In this document: in pieces, positions 45,777 to 56,417 of the stretch
Layout: every line of letters begins with the position of its first letter
How positions within the stretch are numbered: position 1 is the stretch's first letter
Assembly (NCBI GenBank): GCA_009777245.1
Contig: WRMF01000004.1
Span: 62,001-126,000 of the forward strand
DNA from: Betaproteobacteria bacterium
Lineage (GTDB): Bacteria; Pseudomonadota; Gammaproteobacteria; Burkholderiales; Rhodocyclaceae
Reading direction: 5' to 3'
Length of the DNA: 64,000 bases
Program-made: the position numbers and the translations under genes
Notes under the pieces: generated by a model
Databases searched by the model: none
What the model was told of the DNA's origin: nothing
The model's input: only the letters and a program-made list of their open reading frames with translations

Positions 45777-46424
45777 CTATTTGATGGCGCGTCGGTCAAT
45801 TATGGCAATGGCCTGGGTACGGCTGGAAACTCCAAGCCGCTTGAAAATGGCGGAGAGATGGATTTTGACCGTGCCTTCAGACAAACCCAACCGCTCGGCG
45901 ATTTCACGGTTGGAATGACCATTCACCATCAGAGAGAAAACCTCGCCCTGCCGCCCTGTCAAGCCATATTGCGTTAATCTGGCCTTCCTTCTTTCCAGCG
46001 GGATGGTCAGTATCTCGCTACTTTTCGGCAATTTATGCGCGTCGTCAGGGCGAAAAATTTTCCCGTTCAACACATACATTATGGCGCGCACCAGCTTGTC
46101 GCCGGAATAATGTTTGGGGATAAACCCTGACGCGCCCTCGGCAAACACGCGCTTGATCGTTTCAGGGTAAGAAAAGGCGGAGAGGATCACGACAGGAATA
46201 TGCGGGCAAATCTGCCTGAACTGCTTCAAGCAAGCAAAGCCGTCCATTCCGGGCAACGCCAAATCCAGAAGAATCAGGTCAAAGTCCGTGCTGTCGCGCA
46301 GCATTGCCAGCGCCTGCGTGCCGTTGGCGGCTTCTTCGACACGTAATTCCTCAAGGGCGCGCAGTACGTGCGCCAGAGCTTCCCGTACCAAAGCATGGTC
46401 TTCGACGATTAATATCTTGGGCAT
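45777..46424 (-). CDS. NarL/FixJ-family response regulator (orphan)
   Basis: 215 residues from the ATG at 46424. The receiver domain has KILIVEDH, phospho-acceptor D54 in LLDLALPGMDGF, and the switch residues in VVILSAF. A LuxR-type helix-turn-helix at about 147-205 reads LTGRQGEVFSLMVNGHSNRE then LGLSEGTVKIHLSAIFKRLG. It would bind DNA as a dimer when phosphorylated. No sensor kinase gene is next to it, so its partner and targets are unknown. It lies 27 bases downstream of nothing on its own strand, making it a single-gene unit. Confidence 0.88.
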   Translation of the reverse strand: MPKILIVEDHALVREALAHVLRALEELRVEEAANGTQALAMLRDSTDFDLILLDLALPGMDGFACLKQFRQICPHIPVVILSAFSYPETIKRVFAEGASGFIPKHYSGDKLVRAIMYVLNGKIFRPDDAHKLPKSSEILTIPLERRKARLTQYGLTGRQGEVFSLMVNGHSNREIAERLGLSEGTVKIHLSAIFKRLGVSSRTQAIAIIDRRAIK

Positions 46425-46490
46425 AATGGGGAATTGTAGCATCCGCAATCGCACCGATGGCAAATTTCAAGCCGCCTTGCCATACAGCCT

Positions 46491-47942
46491 TTAACCGCTT
46501 GCCAGTTTTTGCCGCAACAACTCCGTCACCTGTTGAGGGTTCGCCTTGCCCTTGGCGGCTTTCATCACCTGCCCCACCAGCGCGTTGAATGCCTTTTCCT
46601 TGCCCGCCTTATATTCGGAAACACTGACAGGATTAGCCGACAACGCTTCATCCACCAATCCCTCAATCGCGCCGCTGTCGGTTATCTGTCGCAAACCATG
46701 CTTCTCGATAATTTCATCCGCATCGCTCCCCTCGCCTGCCCACAGCGCGTCAAAAACCTTCTTGCCAATGGCGTTGGAAATCGTGCCGTCCATAATACGC
46801 ATGACCAGTCCGCCCAACTGCGTAGCATTCACCGCAGCCTCCGAAATTTCCCGATCTTCCCGCTTCAATCGCGCCGCAAGGTCAACCATGACCCAGTTGG
46901 CGCACAGTTTCGCCGCGGCAGGAATGGAGGCGCGAACGGCAGCCTCGAAATAATCCGCCATCTCCAATGACGCCGTAAGAATCGCGGCATCATAGGCGGA
47001 AAGACCGTAGTCGCTTATAAAACGCTGGCGTTTGGCGGCGGGCAGTTCCGGCAACGCCGTTTGCTCGCGTTCGATCCAGTCCGCTGAAACAAGGAGCGGC
47101 AACAAGTCTGGATCAGGGAAATAACGATAATCATGCGCGTCCTCTTTCGAGCGCATGGCGCGGGTTTCTCCCGTCGCAGGGTCAAACAGAACCGTCGCCT
47201 GCTCAAATTGACCGCCGTCTTCCAGCGTTTCAATCTGCCAGCGGGTCTCAAATTCAATAGCCTCTTTCAAATAACGAAAGGAATTCAGATTCTTGATTTC
47301 CCGCCGTGTTCCCAGAGGCGCGCCGGGACGGCGCACGGAAACATTGGCGTCGCAGCGAAACGATCCTTCCTGCATGTTGCCGTCGCAAATGCCGATCCAG
47401 CGCACAAGCGTATGCAAGGCTTTGGCATAGGCGACAGCCTCCTCGGCAGAACGCATGTCCGGCTCGGAGACGATCTCCAGAAGCGCCGTTCCGGCGCGAT
47501 TAAGGTCAATGCCGCTCTTGCCGTGAAAATCCTCATGCAGCGATTTGCCCGCGTCCTCTTCCAGATGGGCGCGGGTAAGTCTAATCCGCTTTTCATAGCT
47601 TTTCTCGCCCTGGCCTACCATGATGTCAAGATGCCCGCCCTGCACAATCGGCGATTCCAGCTGGCTGATCTGGTAACCTTTGGGCAGATCGGGATAAAAA
47701 TAATGTTTTCGCGCAAAAGCGGATTTTTCCGCAACTGTAGCTTCAACAGCCAGGCCGAAACGAATCGCGCATTCCACAGCGCCTTTATTGAGCACTGGCA
47801 AAACGCCGGGCAACGCCAGGTCTATAAGCGAAGCCTGGGTATTTGCCGCCGCGCCGAAGGCAGTAGAGGCGCCGGAGAAAATTTTTGACTTTGTGGCCAG
47901 TTGCGTATGCGTCTCAAGGCCGATGACGATTTCCCAGGTCAT
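46491..47942 (-). CDS. gatB: Aspartyl/glutamyl-tRNA amidotransferase subunit B
   Basis: 483 residues from the ATG at 47942, with cggggga upstream. Motifs include [52 protein letters not shown] and CDANVSVR. The C-terminal YqeY-like tail contains [18 protein letters not shown]. GatB binds misacylated tRNA and carries the kinase step of the GatCAB complex. Third gene of the operon gatC-gatA-gatB. Confidence 0.96.
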   Translation of the reverse strand: MTWEIVIGLETHTQLATKSKIFSGASTAFGAAANTQASLIDLALPGVLPVLNKGAVECAIRFGLAVEATVAEKSAFARKHYFYPDLPKGYQISQLESPIVQGGHLDIMVGQGEKSYEKRIRLTRAHLEEDAGKSLHEDFHGKSGIDLNRAGTALLEIVSEPDMRSAEEAVAYAKALHTLVRWIGICDGNMQEGSFRCDANVSVRRPGAPLGTRREIKNLNSFRYLKEAIEFETRWQIETLEDGGQFEQATVLFDPATGETRAMRSKEDAHDYRYFPDPDLLPLLVSADWIEREQTALPELPAAKRQRFISDYGLSAYDAAILTASLEMADYFEAAVRASIPAAAKLCANWVMVDLAARLKREDREISEAAVNATQLGGLVMRIMDGTISNAIGKKVFDALWAGEGSDADEIIEKHGLRQITDSGAIEGLVDEALSANPVSVSEYKAGKEKAFNALVGQVMKAAKGKANPQQVTELLRQKLASG

Positions 47943-47959
47943 GTCACAATCCCCCGCGA

Positions 47960-49417
47960 TCAAAAGCCTTGCGGACGGCGGGTATGCCAGTCCGTCGCCT
48001 GCTGATATAGGTGCGCGACATTCAACAGCCGCGCTTCGTCAAAATAATTGCCGATCAACTGTAGGCCGATGGGCAAACCCTGCCCGTCAAAACCAGAGGG
48101 AATGGAAAGTCCCGGCAAGCCCGCAAGGTTGACCGCAATGGTGTAGATGTCGGAAAGGTACAACGCCACCAGGTCAGAGGTTCTTTCGCCGATATTGAAT
48201 GCCGTGGTAGGACTGGTCGGCCCCAGAATAACATCGCACTCCCGAAACGCTTTCCTGAAATCATCGGCAATCAGGCGGCGCACCCGCTGCGCCTTCAGGT
48301 AGTAGGCATCGTAATAACCATGTGAAAGCACGTAAGTTCCGATCATGATACGGCGTTTGACCTCCGCGCCAAACCCCTCCGCGCGGCTTTTCGTATACGC
48401 CTCGCTCAAATCGTTGCAATCGGGAGCGCGGTAGCCGTAACGCAGACCGTCGAAACGAGAGAGGTTGGAACTTGCCTCTGCCGGAGCGATCACGTAATAG
48501 ACAGGGACGGAAAGATGGGAATTAGGCAAGGCCACGTCCACGATTTTCGCGCCCAGACGCTTGTATTCCTCCACGACCAGGAGCACTGCGGACACGACCT
48601 CAGCGTTCGCGCCCTCGCCGAAAAATTCTTTCGGCAGGCCGATTTTCAAGCCATCCAATGGCTGCCCCAGCAGGCGGCTGTAATCTTCGGCGGGACGCTC
48701 AAGGCTTGTTGAATCCCGCTCGTCAAAGCCCGCCATCGCGGAAAGGACAAGAGCGCAATCTTCCGCGGAATGGGCAATGACTCCCCCCTGATCAAGCGAC
48801 GAGGCGAAGGCGACCATGCCGTAGCGGGAAACGATGCCGTAGGTCGGCTTGATGCCGGAAAGCCCGCAAAACGCGGCAGGCTGCCGGATTGAGCCGCCCG
48901 AATCCGTGCCTGTGGCGACAGGCGCTAGATAAGCCGCGACCGCCGCCGCCGATCCGCCGGAAGAGCCGCCCGGCACACAGGTCTTGTCCCAGGGATTTTT
49001 CACCGCGCCAAACCAGGATGTCTCATTTGAAGAACCCATAGCGAACTCATCCATATTCACCTTGCCGAGGGATACCATGCCCGCCTCTCGTTCGAGCTTC
49101 GTCACCACAGCGGCGTCGTAAGGCGAGACGAAATTTTGCAGCATCTTTGAGCCGCAGGTGGTCAGCCAGCCTTCGGCGCAGAAAAGGTCTTTCTCCGCCA
49201 GGGGAATTCCGGTGAGCATTCCCGCTGATCCGGCAGCCAGACGCTGATCGGCGGCTTTTGCTGCGGCAATGGTCTTTTCCTCGTCCACCGTGATAAAGGC
49301 GTTCAATTCAGGATTCAGGCGAGTTACGCGATCAAGAAAAAGACGGGCAAGCTCAACGCTGGAAATTCGCTTTTCATGCAGAGCGCGGCTCAAGGTCTTG
49401 AGGTCGGAATAAATCAT
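47960..49417 (-). CDS. gatA: Aspartyl/glutamyl-tRNA amidotransferase subunit A
   Basis: 485 residues from the ATG at 49417; an ATG at 49435 overlapping the gatC stop is equally possible. Amidase signature residues are visible: Lys in [11 protein letters not shown], the glycine-serine loop [15 protein letters not shown], and [17 protein letters not shown] with the nucleophilic serine. It hydrolyses glutamine to supply ammonia for converting Glu-tRNA(Gln) or Asp-tRNA(Asn). No other signs of divergence. Confidence 0.95.
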   Translation of the reverse strand: MIYSDLKTLSRALHEKRISSVELARLFLDRVTRLNPELNAFITVDEEKTIAAAKAADQRLAAGSAGMLTGIPLAEKDLFCAEGWLTTCGSKMLQNFVSPYDAAVVTKLEREAGMVSLGKVNMDEFAMGSSNETSWFGAVKNPWDKTCVPGGSSGGSAAAVAAYLAPVATGTDSGGSIRQPAAFCGLSGIKPTYGIVSRYGMVAFASSLDQGGVIAHSAEDCALVLSAMAGFDERDSTSLERPAEDYSRLLGQPLDGLKIGLPKEFFGEGANAEVVSAVLLVVEEYKRLGAKIVDVALPNSHLSVPVYYVIAPAEASSNLSRFDGLRYGYRAPDCNDLSEAYTKSRAEGFGAEVKRRIMIGTYVLSHGYYDAYYLKAQRVRRLIADDFRKAFRECDVILGPTSPTTAFNIGERTSDLVALYLSDIYTIAVNLAGLPGLSIPSGFDGQGLPIGLQLIGNYFDEARLLNVAHLYQQATDWHTRRPQGF

Positions 49418-49427
49418 GTCTGGGAAC

Positions 49428-49727
49428 TCATTCAATTACTTTTGGCACAAGGTACAGCCCGTTTTCCGCATCCGGCGCGATAGATTGAAGCAGGTCACGC
49501 ACCGCTCCGTCCTCGTCCCGGTAGGTTACTTCATCCGCGCGTAATCGCTGCCAGGCGTCATGAACGTGCGTCTTCGGCTCAATGCCTGCCGTATCAACAG
49601 CCTGTAGAGCCTCGATCAGGGAAAAAATCCCGTTTAACTGCCAACACGCTGTTTCGACTTCCGCTGGCGTAATCTCAAGACGCGCCAGACGGGCAATATG
49701 CTCAATTTCCAAAAGGGTAAGCGACAT
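49428..49727 (-). CDS. gatC: Aspartyl/glutamyl-tRNA amidotransferase subunit C
   Basis: 99 residues from the ATG at 49727; the frame extends further upstream to 49853 but without conserved sequence. [16 protein letters not shown] at the start and [14 protein letters not shown] at the end are GatC signatures. GatC wraps around GatA and stabilises the A-B interface. It is the first gene of the operon, facing mreB across 124 bases. Confidence 0.93.
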   Translation of the reverse strand: MSLTLLEIEHIARLARLEITPAEVETACWQLNGIFSLIEALQAVDTAGIEPKTHVHDAWQRLRADEVTYRDEDGAVRDLLQSIAPDAENGLYLVPKVIE

Positions 49728-49737
49728 GAAAACAACC

Positions 49738-49766
49738 TTGACCGACGAAAAAATCCTGATTAAAAA
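49738..49766 (+). promoter_or_regulatory. Candidate sigma-70 promoter for mreB
   Basis: ttgacc (49738-49743), 17-base spacer, taaaaa (49761-49766), giving a leader of about 80 bases to the mreB ATG. On the other strand a perfect TATAAT (49796-49791) may serve gatC. Confidence 0.4.
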
Positions 49767-49851
49767 TAAGGGAAATGCCCTTGTGCCCGTATTATAAGGT
49801 ATCATTATGGTTTTATCTTTTTCTTCGCGTTTTGCACACAGGAACTTTAGC

Positions 49852-50895
49852 ATGTTCGGTCTTTTCCGTAACTATTTCTCCAGTGATTTCGCCGTCGACC
49901 TGGGCACGGCCAACACCTTGATTTACGCGCGCGGACGCGGCATCGTCCTTGACGAGCCTTCCGTCGTCGCCATTCGCACCGAAGGCGGCCCCTCTGCCAA
50001 GAAAGTCATTCAGGCTGTGGGAAAAGACGCCAAGGAAATGCTGGGCAAGGCTCCCGGCACGATTCAGGTCACACGCCCCATGAAAGACGGGGTCATCGCC
50101 GATTTTGACATCACCGAACACATGCTTAAGCAGTTCATCAAAATGGCGCGCGAGACCCGGTTCCCTCCTTCTTCGCCGCGCATCATCATTTGCGTCCCTT
50201 CCGGCTCAACCCAGGTTGAGCGGCGCGCCATCCGTGAGTCGGCAATCAACGCGGGCGCAAAACATGTCCTCCTGATCCCTGAGACAATGGCTGCGGCCAT
50301 CGGCGCGGGACTGCCGGTAGGCGACGCGGTAGGATCAATGGTAATAGACATCGGCGGCGGCACCACCGAAGTCGGAGTCATCTCCCTGGGCGGCCTTGTC
50401 TATTCCGGATCGGTCAGGGTTGGCGGCGACAAGTTCGATGAATCCATCATCAACTACATCAGTCGCAACTACGGGATGCAAATCGGGGAAAACACCGCCG
50501 AGAACACCAAGAAAGCTATCGGCTCCGCTTTTCCAGGCACGGAAGTGCGGGAGATGGAAATATCCGGCATCAACAAGGCGGAAGGCATCCCGCGCAAATT
50601 CACCATCTCTTCCAATGAAATTCTGGAAGCATTGGCTGAACCGCTGAATCAGGTTATTTCCGCCGTCAAATCCGCGTTGGAAAGAACTCCGCCTGAACTG
50701 GGGGCGGACATTGCCGAAAAAGGCATGGTACTGACCGGCGGCGGGGCGCTCCTGCGCGATCTGGATCGTCTGCTGATGGAAGAAACCGGCCTGCCGGTCA
50801 TCATCGCCGACGACCCCTTGACCTGTGTCGCGCGCGGTTGCGGCATGGCTCTGGAGAAGATGGACAAGCTGGATTCCATCTTCACGTCCGAATAA
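49852..50895 (+). CDS. mreB: Rod-shape-determining actin homologue MreB
   Basis: 347 residues from the ATG at 49852. Actin-fold phosphate motifs are [11 protein letters not shown] (phosphate 1), [16 protein letters not shown] (phosphate 2) and [17 protein letters not shown] (adenosine). MreB polymerises under the inner membrane and guides the elongasome. It opens the operon mreB-mreC-mreD-mrdA-rodA-rlpA. Confidence 0.98.
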   Translation: MFGLFRNYFSSDFAVDLGTANTLIYARGRGIVLDEPSVVAIRTEGGPSAKKVIQAVGKDAKEMLGKAPGTIQVTRPMKDGVIADFDITEHMLKQFIKMARETRFPPSSPRIIICVPSGSTQVERRAIRESAINAGAKHVLLIPETMAAAIGAGLPVGDAVGSMVIDIGGGTTEVGVISLGGLVYSGSVRVGGDKFDESIINYISRNYGMQIGENTAENTKKAIGSAFPGTEVREMEISGINKAEGIPRKFTISSNEILEALAEPLNQVISAVKSALERTPPELGADIAEKGMVLTGGGALLRDLDRLLMEETGLPVIIADDPLTCVARGCGMALEKMDKLDSIFTSE

Positions 50896-50916
50896 CGCGG
50901 GATCAAACGGCTTGCC

Positions 50917-51795
50917 GTGGTCGAAGGCAGCGCTGCACCGCCTCTTTTCCGGCGCGGCCCCACGCCGCTGGCCATACTCGGTTTTTATATAATGCTTTCC
51001 GCTTCGCTGTTCGTGCTGGACATGCGTTTTGGCGCTCTGGAATTTCTCCGCCAGGGCATTTCCGTAGTCTCCGACCCCTTGCAATACGCGGCGCAAACCC
51101 CGATGCGCCTTGCCGTTGAAGGCCATGCCTACCTTCGCGCTCTGGAAGAGGCGGAAGATGAAATAGAGCGCCTGAAAACCGACAAACTCGCCATTGCGCC
51201 TGAGTTGAACCGCCTGCAACATCTGGAGAGCGAAAACGCCGAACTGCGCGAGATTCTGGCTCTCAATCAGCGCGAAACCATAAGCGGACAGGCGGCAAAC
51301 GTGCTGCGAGCCGCCCGCGACCCTTTTGTGCGTCGAGTGTATGTCGACAAGGGGCTGAAAGACGGCATTACCGCCGGACAGCCGGTCATTGACGAAAAAG
51401 GCGTGGTAGGGCAAATCACCCGCGCCTTTCTTCTTTCCTCTGAACTAACCCTATTGACCGACAAAAATCTGGCCGTTCCGGTGCAGATTCAGCGTACCGG
51501 TCAGCGTTCCGTAGCTTTCGGATTGGGTAACGGACAAATGGAACTCCGTTACATGCCGACCAGCGCCGATATTGTTGTCGGAGATATTCTCCATACATCC
51601 GGTCTTGACGATGTTTATCCCGCAGGTTTTCAGGTTGCCGAAGTAACGCTGGTGACAGGGGACAGCTCCAACGCTTTTGCCCATATAATCGCCGAACCGC
51701 TCGCCAGCGCGGAAAGCAGAAGCGTCGTCATGATCCTGAATGTCAAGAAAAGCCTGCCGCTGGAAGAAGAAGCGGATAACCCGGACAGCCGCTAG
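50917..51795 (+). CDS. mreC: Rod-shape-determining protein MreC
   Basis: 292 residues from a GTG at 50917, 21 bases after mreB. One N-terminal membrane helix (about 17-36) and a coiled coil (about 68-115, EEAEDEIERLKTDKLAIAPE) come first. The beta-barrel domain has DPFVRRVYVDKGLKDGI and GVVGQIT. MreC links MreB to PBP2 on the periplasmic side and activates it. Confidence 0.95.
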   Translation: MVEGSAAPPLFRRGPTPLAILGFYIMLSASLFVLDMRFGALEFLRQGISVVSDPLQYAAQTPMRLAVEGHAYLRALEEAEDEIERLKTDKLAIAPELNRLQHLESENAELREILALNQRETISGQAANVLRAARDPFVRRVYVDKGLKDGITAGQPVIDEKGVVGQITRAFLLSSELTLLTDKNLAVPVQIQRTGQRSVAFGLGNGQMELRYMPTSADIVVGDILHTSGLDDVYPAGFQVAEVTLVTGDSSNAFAHIIAEPLASAESRSVVMILNVKKSLPLEEEADNPDSR

Positions 51796-51805
51796 GAAGC
51801 ACGCC

Positions 51806-52333
51806 ATGCAAACTCCCAGCAACTACTCCAGACGCATTCTGCGCCCCGCGCATCCTTGGTTCATCGCGCTTAGTTTATTCATCGCGCTGCTCCTTAACAT
51901 GCTCTCTACCGGGCAATGGTTATTCATGCCTGACTGGGTAATGCTGACCCTCTGTTTCTGGAATATGCGGGAAGGGCGGACGATGAAAATGAGAAGCTCA
52001 TTTTTTCTGGGGCTTGTCATGGATGTGGCGAATGGCGCGGCGTTGGGGCAGCACGCATTGGCCTACGTGCTTGTCGGTTACACGGCCGGCAGCATTTCCA
52101 GAAGAATGTTCTGGTTTTCTCTAACCCGGCAGACGCTTCTCATGCTCCCGCTTTTCCTCTCTGTCACGGCCTTGCAGATTTTCATCCGCCTCATGGCGGG
52201 CGAGACTTTTCCCGGCTGGGGACTGTTCATCTCCCCGGTCATTACGGCTCTACTCTGGCCTCCGGCTAGCCTGCTGCTGCTCCTGCCGCAATACCAACCT
52301 GAAGAACGGGACGAAAACCGCCCCATTCTATGA
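51806..52333 (+). CDS. mreD: Rod-shape-determining protein MreD
   Basis: 175 residues from the ATG at 51806, with aggaagc upstream. The protein is mostly hydrophobic with about five membrane helices. FFLGLVMDVANGAALGQHALAY is the conserved MreD core, split by the membrane. It is an integral part of the elongasome. Position between mreC and mrdA is universal in this group. Confidence 0.92.
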   Translation: MQTPSNYSRRILRPAHPWFIALSLFIALLLNMLSTGQWLFMPDWVMLTLCFWNMREGRTMKMRSSFFLGLVMDVANGAALGQHALAYVLVGYTAGSISRRMFWFSLTRQTLLMLPLFLSVTALQIFIRLMAGETFPGWGLFISPVITALLWPPASLLLLLPQYQPEERDENRPIL

Positions 52334-52336
52334 TAG

Positions 52337-54244
52337 ATGAACGATTTTCAGCACGCCCAGCTTGAACTGAAACATTTTCACCGCCGCTTGTCGGTGGCTG
52401 CTTCTGTCATGCTTCTGTTCTTTTGCCTGCTGTTCGCCAATCTTTTCTATCTACAGGTGACAAGGCATGATTATTACACCACCCTGGCTGAAGGCAACCG
52501 AATTTCCCTGGTTCCGATCGCCCCAAATCGCGGCAATATCGCCGACCGAAACGGCGTCGTCCTGGCGCGTAATTATTCGGCGTTTACCCTGGAAATCGCC
52601 CCCGCCCAGATTCACAACCTTGAGGAGACCATTGACCGTCTGGCCGAGATCGTCACAATCGAGCACAAGGATCGGCGCCGCTTTTACCGGCTGTTGCAGG
52701 AATCCAGAAATTTCGAGTCCATACCCATTCGCACCAAGCTCTCCGACGAGGAAGTCGCCCGTTTTGCCGCCCGTCGTTATCTCTTTCCGGGCGTCGACAT
52801 CAAGGCTCGCCTGTTTCGCCAATATCCAGAAGGCGCGCTTGCCGCGCACGCCATCGGCTACATCAGCCGGATCAACAACAGAGACGAAGCATGGATCAGG
52901 CAGTCCAGAGAGGAAGAGAACTACAAAGGCACCGAGCACATCGGTAAAATCGGAGTGGAGCGGAATTATGAATTTGAACTGCACGGCATCAGCGGTTACG
53001 AGCAACTGGAAGTCAACGCGCACGGGCAAACCGTGCAAGTGCTTGACCGGACTTCGCCCATACCCGGCAATGACCTGCGGCTAACATTGGACAGCGCCTT
53101 GCAAAGAGTAGCGGAAGAATCATTCGCGGGGAAAAGAGGCGCGCTGGTCGCGCTTGACCCGCGTAACGGCGCGATTCTGGCTCTGGTTTCCGCGCCGACC
53201 TTCGACCCCAACCTGTTCGTCGACGGTATCCGTTTCGACGACTGGGACGAACTCAACAACAACCCCGACAAACCCATGCTGAACCGGGCTACCAACAGCG
53301 CCTACCCGCCCGGCTCCACGTTCAAGCCTTTGATGGCGATGGCAGCCCTGGCTCAAGGCAGGCGTCGCCCGGAACATGCATTCAACGACCCTGGCTCTTT
53401 TACCCTGGGCAACCACAACTTCATGGACAACAAGGCGGGCGGGCATGGCTTCGTCGACATGGCGCGTTCCATTATTGTCTCCTGCAACACTTACTATTAT
53501 CAGCTTGCCGCCGACATGGGAATTGACAATATCGCCCGCTTCATGGGGCAACTTGGGCTGGGACGGCGCACCGACATTGACATGCCCAGCGAGAGCAGCG
53601 GCGTCCTCCCGTCGCCGGAATGGAAAAGGCAGCGTTTTTCCAAACCTGAGCAACAAAGATGGTATGCCGGCGAGACCATCTCCGTCGGCATCGGGCAAGG
53701 GGATAACGCCTATACCATGTTACAAATGGCACATGCCTACGCCAATCTCCTGAACTATGGTCGCGTCTTTCGTCCGCATCTGGTCGACTCCGTCGTCAAC
53801 CCGACCACAGGCACGATACGAAAGATCGAGAGCCAGCCGGTACGCGAAATTTCGCTTAACCCAAAGCATGTTAATTTCATCAAAAACGCGATGGCCAGAA
53901 CTATCAGGGAAGGCGGCGTATCCAGAGTGTTTGCGGGCGCGTCTTATGAATCCGGCGGCAAAACCGGCACTGCCCAGGTCTTCAGTCTGCGCGGGCAAAG
54001 GTATATTGCCGGTCGCCTCCGGGAGCATCTGCGCGATCATGCCCTGTTCATCGCTTTCGCTCCGGTCGAGGAGCCGCAAATTGTGATCGCGGTACTGGTG
54101 GAAAACAGCGGTTTTGGCTCGCAATTCGCCGCGCCCATTGCCAGGCGGGTTTTCGATTATCATTTCCTGGGCACAGAGGACAATACGCCCATCAAGGCTA
54201 TGGAACAACATGACGAACCGGAAGGAGAAGCGGATGATCCTTAG
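52337..54244 (+). CDS. mrdA: Penicillin-binding protein 2 (peptidoglycan transpeptidase)
   Basis: 635 residues. One membrane helix (about 17-37), a dimerisation or pedestal domain with RGNIADRNGVVLARN, and a transpeptidase domain follow. The catalytic serine is in PPGSTFKP (SxxK), the second motif is SCNTYYYQ and the third is SGGKTGTAQ (KTG). PBP2 crosslinks new lateral wall with RodA. It overlaps rodA by 11 bases. Confidence 0.97.
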   Translation: MNDFQHAQLELKHFHRRLSVAASVMLLFFCLLFANLFYLQVTRHDYYTTLAEGNRISLVPIAPNRGNIADRNGVVLARNYSAFTLEIAPAQIHNLEETIDRLAEIVTIEHKDRRRFYRLLQESRNFESIPIRTKLSDEEVARFAARRYLFPGVDIKARLFRQYPEGALAAHAIGYISRINNRDEAWIRQSREEENYKGTEHIGKIGVERNYEFELHGISGYEQLEVNAHGQTVQVLDRTSPIPGNDLRLTLDSALQRVAEESFAGKRGALVALDPRNGAILALVSAPTFDPNLFVDGIRFDDWDELNNNPDKPMLNRATNSAYPPGSTFKPLMAMAALAQGRRRPEHAFNDPGSFTLGNHNFMDNKAGGHGFVDMARSIIVSCNTYYYQLAADMGIDNIARFMGQLGLGRRTDIDMPSESSGVLPSPEWKRQRFSKPEQQRWYAGETISVGIGQGDNAYTMLQMAHAYANLLNYGRVFRPHLVDSVVNPTTGTIRKIESQPVREISLNPKHVNFIKNAMARTIREGGVSRVFAGASYESGGKTGTAQVFSLRGQRYIAGRLREHLRDHALFIAFAPVEEPQIVIAVLVENSGFGSQFAAPIARRVFDYHFLGTEDNTPIKAMEQHDEPEGEADDP

Positions 54245-55340
54245 CGCCAGGCATTGGTTCACAAAAATTCGCGCCCATATTGATTTGCCGCTCCTCTTAA
54301 TCGTGCTGATTCTGATGGCGGCTGGTCTCGTTACGCTCTATTCCGCCACTTATTCCGATGACGGAAGTCGCTTGAGCAGTCAGGCAATCAATATGATCCT
54401 CTCCTTGCTGGTCATGCTCGCCGCCGCTCAGGTGGCTCCGCAACATCTGCTGCGCTTCGCCTTGCCGCTTTATCTCCTTGGTCTTACCCTCTTGATTGGA
54501 GTGGCCTTTTTCGGAATTGTCGTCAATGGTTCCAGACGCTGGCTTTCTCTGGGCGTTGTCCGCATTCAACCTTCGGAAATCATGAAAATCGCCATACCCA
54601 TGATGCTGGCATGGTATTTTCATAAACAGGAAGCCGTAATCAACGCAAAAACCTTTGCCGGAGCCGCGCTGATTTTGCTCGTTCCGGTTCTGTTCATCCT
54701 GAAGCAGCCCGATCTTGGCACTGCTCTTCTGGTGGGCGCGGCTGGTTTTTTCGTCATTTTCTTTGCCGGTCTGCCCTGGAAAGCCATGCTCGGCCTTACC
54801 GTCGCGGCGGGAGCGGCTTTTCCTTTCCTTTGGGATGTGCTGCACGATCACCAGCGCCGCCGAATACTGACCCTGTTTGATCCCGCCGCCGATCCCCTGG
54901 GCGCGGGGTATCACATCATTCAGTCAACCATCGCCGTCGGCTCCGGCGGCCTGTTCGGCAAGGGCTGGCTGAACGGAACCCAGACCCACCTCAAATTCAT
55001 TCCGGAAAAACATACGGATTTCATCTTCACCGTATTCGCCGAGGAATGGGGGCTTGTCGGCTCCGCTGTTCTCATCTTGCTCTTCATTTGCCTTATCGGT
55101 CGCGGCCTGATGATCGCCGCTGCCGCACCCAACCTCTTTTCCCGCCTGCTTGCCGCTTCCATTGCGATGGGTTTTTTTGCCTACGCCTTCGTTAATATAG
55201 GCATGGTCTCCGGTATACTGCCCGTGGTAGGGATACCTCTCCCGCTCGTCAGTTACGGCGGCACGGCATTGATTACAATGATGCTCGGTATTGGTATCCT
55301 TATGAGTATTCATACCCACCGTGTGCTGATCAAAAAATGA
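54234..55340 (+). CDS. rodA: SEDS peptidoglycan glycosyltransferase RodA
   Basis: 368 residues from the ATG at 54234, with aaggagaagcgg as ribosome-binding site inside the end of mrdA. About ten membrane segments. SEDS landmarks include GSRRWLSLG, VRIQPSEIMKI, LKQPDLGTAL, GLFGKGWLNGTQTHLKFIPE and HTDFIFTVFAEEWG. RodA polymerises lipid II together with PBP2. Coupled to rlpA by ATGA. Confidence 0.97.
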   Translation: MILSARHWFTKIRAHIDLPLLLIVLILMAAGLVTLYSATYSDDGSRLSSQAINMILSLLVMLAAAQVAPQHLLRFALPLYLLGLTLLIGVAFFGIVVNGSRRWLSLGVVRIQPSEIMKIAIPMMLAWYFHKQEAVINAKTFAGAALILLVPVLFILKQPDLGTALLVGAAGFFVIFFAGLPWKAMLGLTVAAGAAFPFLWDVLHDHQRRRILTLFDPAADPLGAGYHIIQSTIAVGSGGLFGKGWLNGTQTHLKFIPEKHTDFIFTVFAEEWGLVGSAVLILLFICLIGRGLMIAAAAPNLFSRLLAASIAMGFFAYAFVNIGMVSGILPVVGIPLPLVSYGGTALITMMLGIGILMSIHTHRVLIKK

Positions 55341-56410
55341 GCCGATTTGCCCTGCCTTTCTCCTTCGCTCTGGCTGTTTTGCTGACGCTTCCCGCCTGTT
55401 CCATCCTGCGTACTGCCTCTAATGTAATAAAGCCTGCGCCAGCCACAGGCAGTCAGAAAGGCGGCGGCTATTACAAGGACGACGGTCCGGGCGACGCAAT
55501 TCCGGCCAACCTCGATCTGATCCCTAATGCCGTGCCGCGCGTCGAGCCGTTGCACAAGGGCGCAACCCGCCCCTACACGCTGTTTGGCAAAAGCTACGTG
55601 CCGCAAACCAAAATCCAGACGTTTCGCCAGGAAGGAATTGCCAGTTGGTACGGGAAAAAATTTCACGGGAGAACAACCTCCATTGGCGAAACTTACGACA
55701 TGTTCGCCATGACCGCAGCCCATCCTACTCTTGCCCTGCCCTCTTACGCCCGTGTAACCAATCCAAAGACCAGGCAAAGCATCGTTGTCCGGGTCAATGA
55801 CCGGGGGCCATTTCACGCCGGACGAATCATTGATCTCTCCTATACTGCCGCCTACAAGCTGGGTTACATTGAAAAGGGCAGCGGGCCTGTCATCGTGGAA
55901 TCAATCGTTCCCGGAACTCCCCTTTTCGCCGCGCTCGCCGCCAAGCCCGCTACGGTCGCGGCTTCTTCTCCCGCCCCCGCCCCTGCCGCTACTCCTGCCC
56001 TTGCTCCTGCTCCTGCTCCGGCTCCGGCTCCTGCTCCTGCCCCTGCTCCTGTTCCGGCTCCGGCTCCTGCCCCCGCCCCTGCTCCGACTCCCGCTGACAG
56101 TCAGGCGCTTGACGCTCTGGCGCAGCGTCTCTCGACAGATGATGCCCCGACGGACGCGCCTGTCGCTGCCGAACACGCACATGGCTTTTTCCTGCAATTA
56201 GGCGCTTTTTCCCTGCCGGAAAATGCGGAAAATCTGAAGAACCACCTGCTTAGCGAACTCGATTGGCTGTCCGATCCGGTTTTCATCCGCCGTGACGACA
56301 ACCTCTATCGCCTGCAAACCGGCCCTTACCCCACCCGCGCCGCCGCTCTGGAAGTCGCCGAACGCATCCGCGCCACCTTCGGTCAATCTCCTACTCTGGT
56401 CATTCGCTGA
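55337..56410 (+). CDS. rlpA: Septal-ring lytic transglycosylase-like lipoprotein RlpA
   Basis: 357 residues. Lipoprotein signal with C21 in LPACS. The double-psi beta-barrel domain (about 98-190) has GIASWYGKKFHGRTTS and GETYDMFAMTAAHPTL. This places E118, D121 and H129 at the positions of the catalytic residues of the Pseudomonas enzyme. A Pro-Ala low-complexity linker (about 212-253) leads to a C-terminal SPOR domain (about 280-357) that binds denuded glycan strands. It cleaves peptide-free glycans at division sites. Confidence 0.94.
   Translation: MSRFALPFSFALAVLLTLPACSILRTASNVIKPAPATGSQKGGGYYKDDGPGDAIPANLDLIPNAVPRVEPLHKGATRPYTLFGKSYVPQTKIQTFRQEGIASWYGKKFHGRTTSIGETYDMFAMTAAHPTLALPSYARVTNPKTRQSIVVRVNDRGPFHAGRIIDLSYTAAYKLGYIEKGSGPVIVESIVPGTPLFAALAAKPATVAASSPAPAPAATPALAPAPAPAPAPAPAPAPVPAPAPAPAPAPTPADSQALDALAQRLSTDDAPTDAPVAAEHAHGFFLQLGAFSLPENAENLKNHLLSELDWLSDPVFIRRDDNLYRLQTGPYPTRAAALEVAERIRATFGQSPTLVIR
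55971..56094 (+). repeat. Pro-Ala low-complexity repeat in rlpA
   Basis: Imperfect hexanucleotide repeat of the gctcct/gctccg type encoding about 20 Pro-Ala pairs. It is prone to length change by slippage in units of six bases, which keeps the frame. Confidence 0.85.
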
Positions 56411-56417
56411 ATACTGG

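Noticed and set aside
45496-45918. 140-codon plus-strand frame after plsC
   Set aside because: It runs antisense into the NarL-type regulator, has no ribosome-binding site and no known family; noted only as a possible remnant.
55785-56201. Leucine-rich frame across the rlpA Pro-Ala region
   Set aside because: It arises from reading the gctcct-type repeat one base out of frame.
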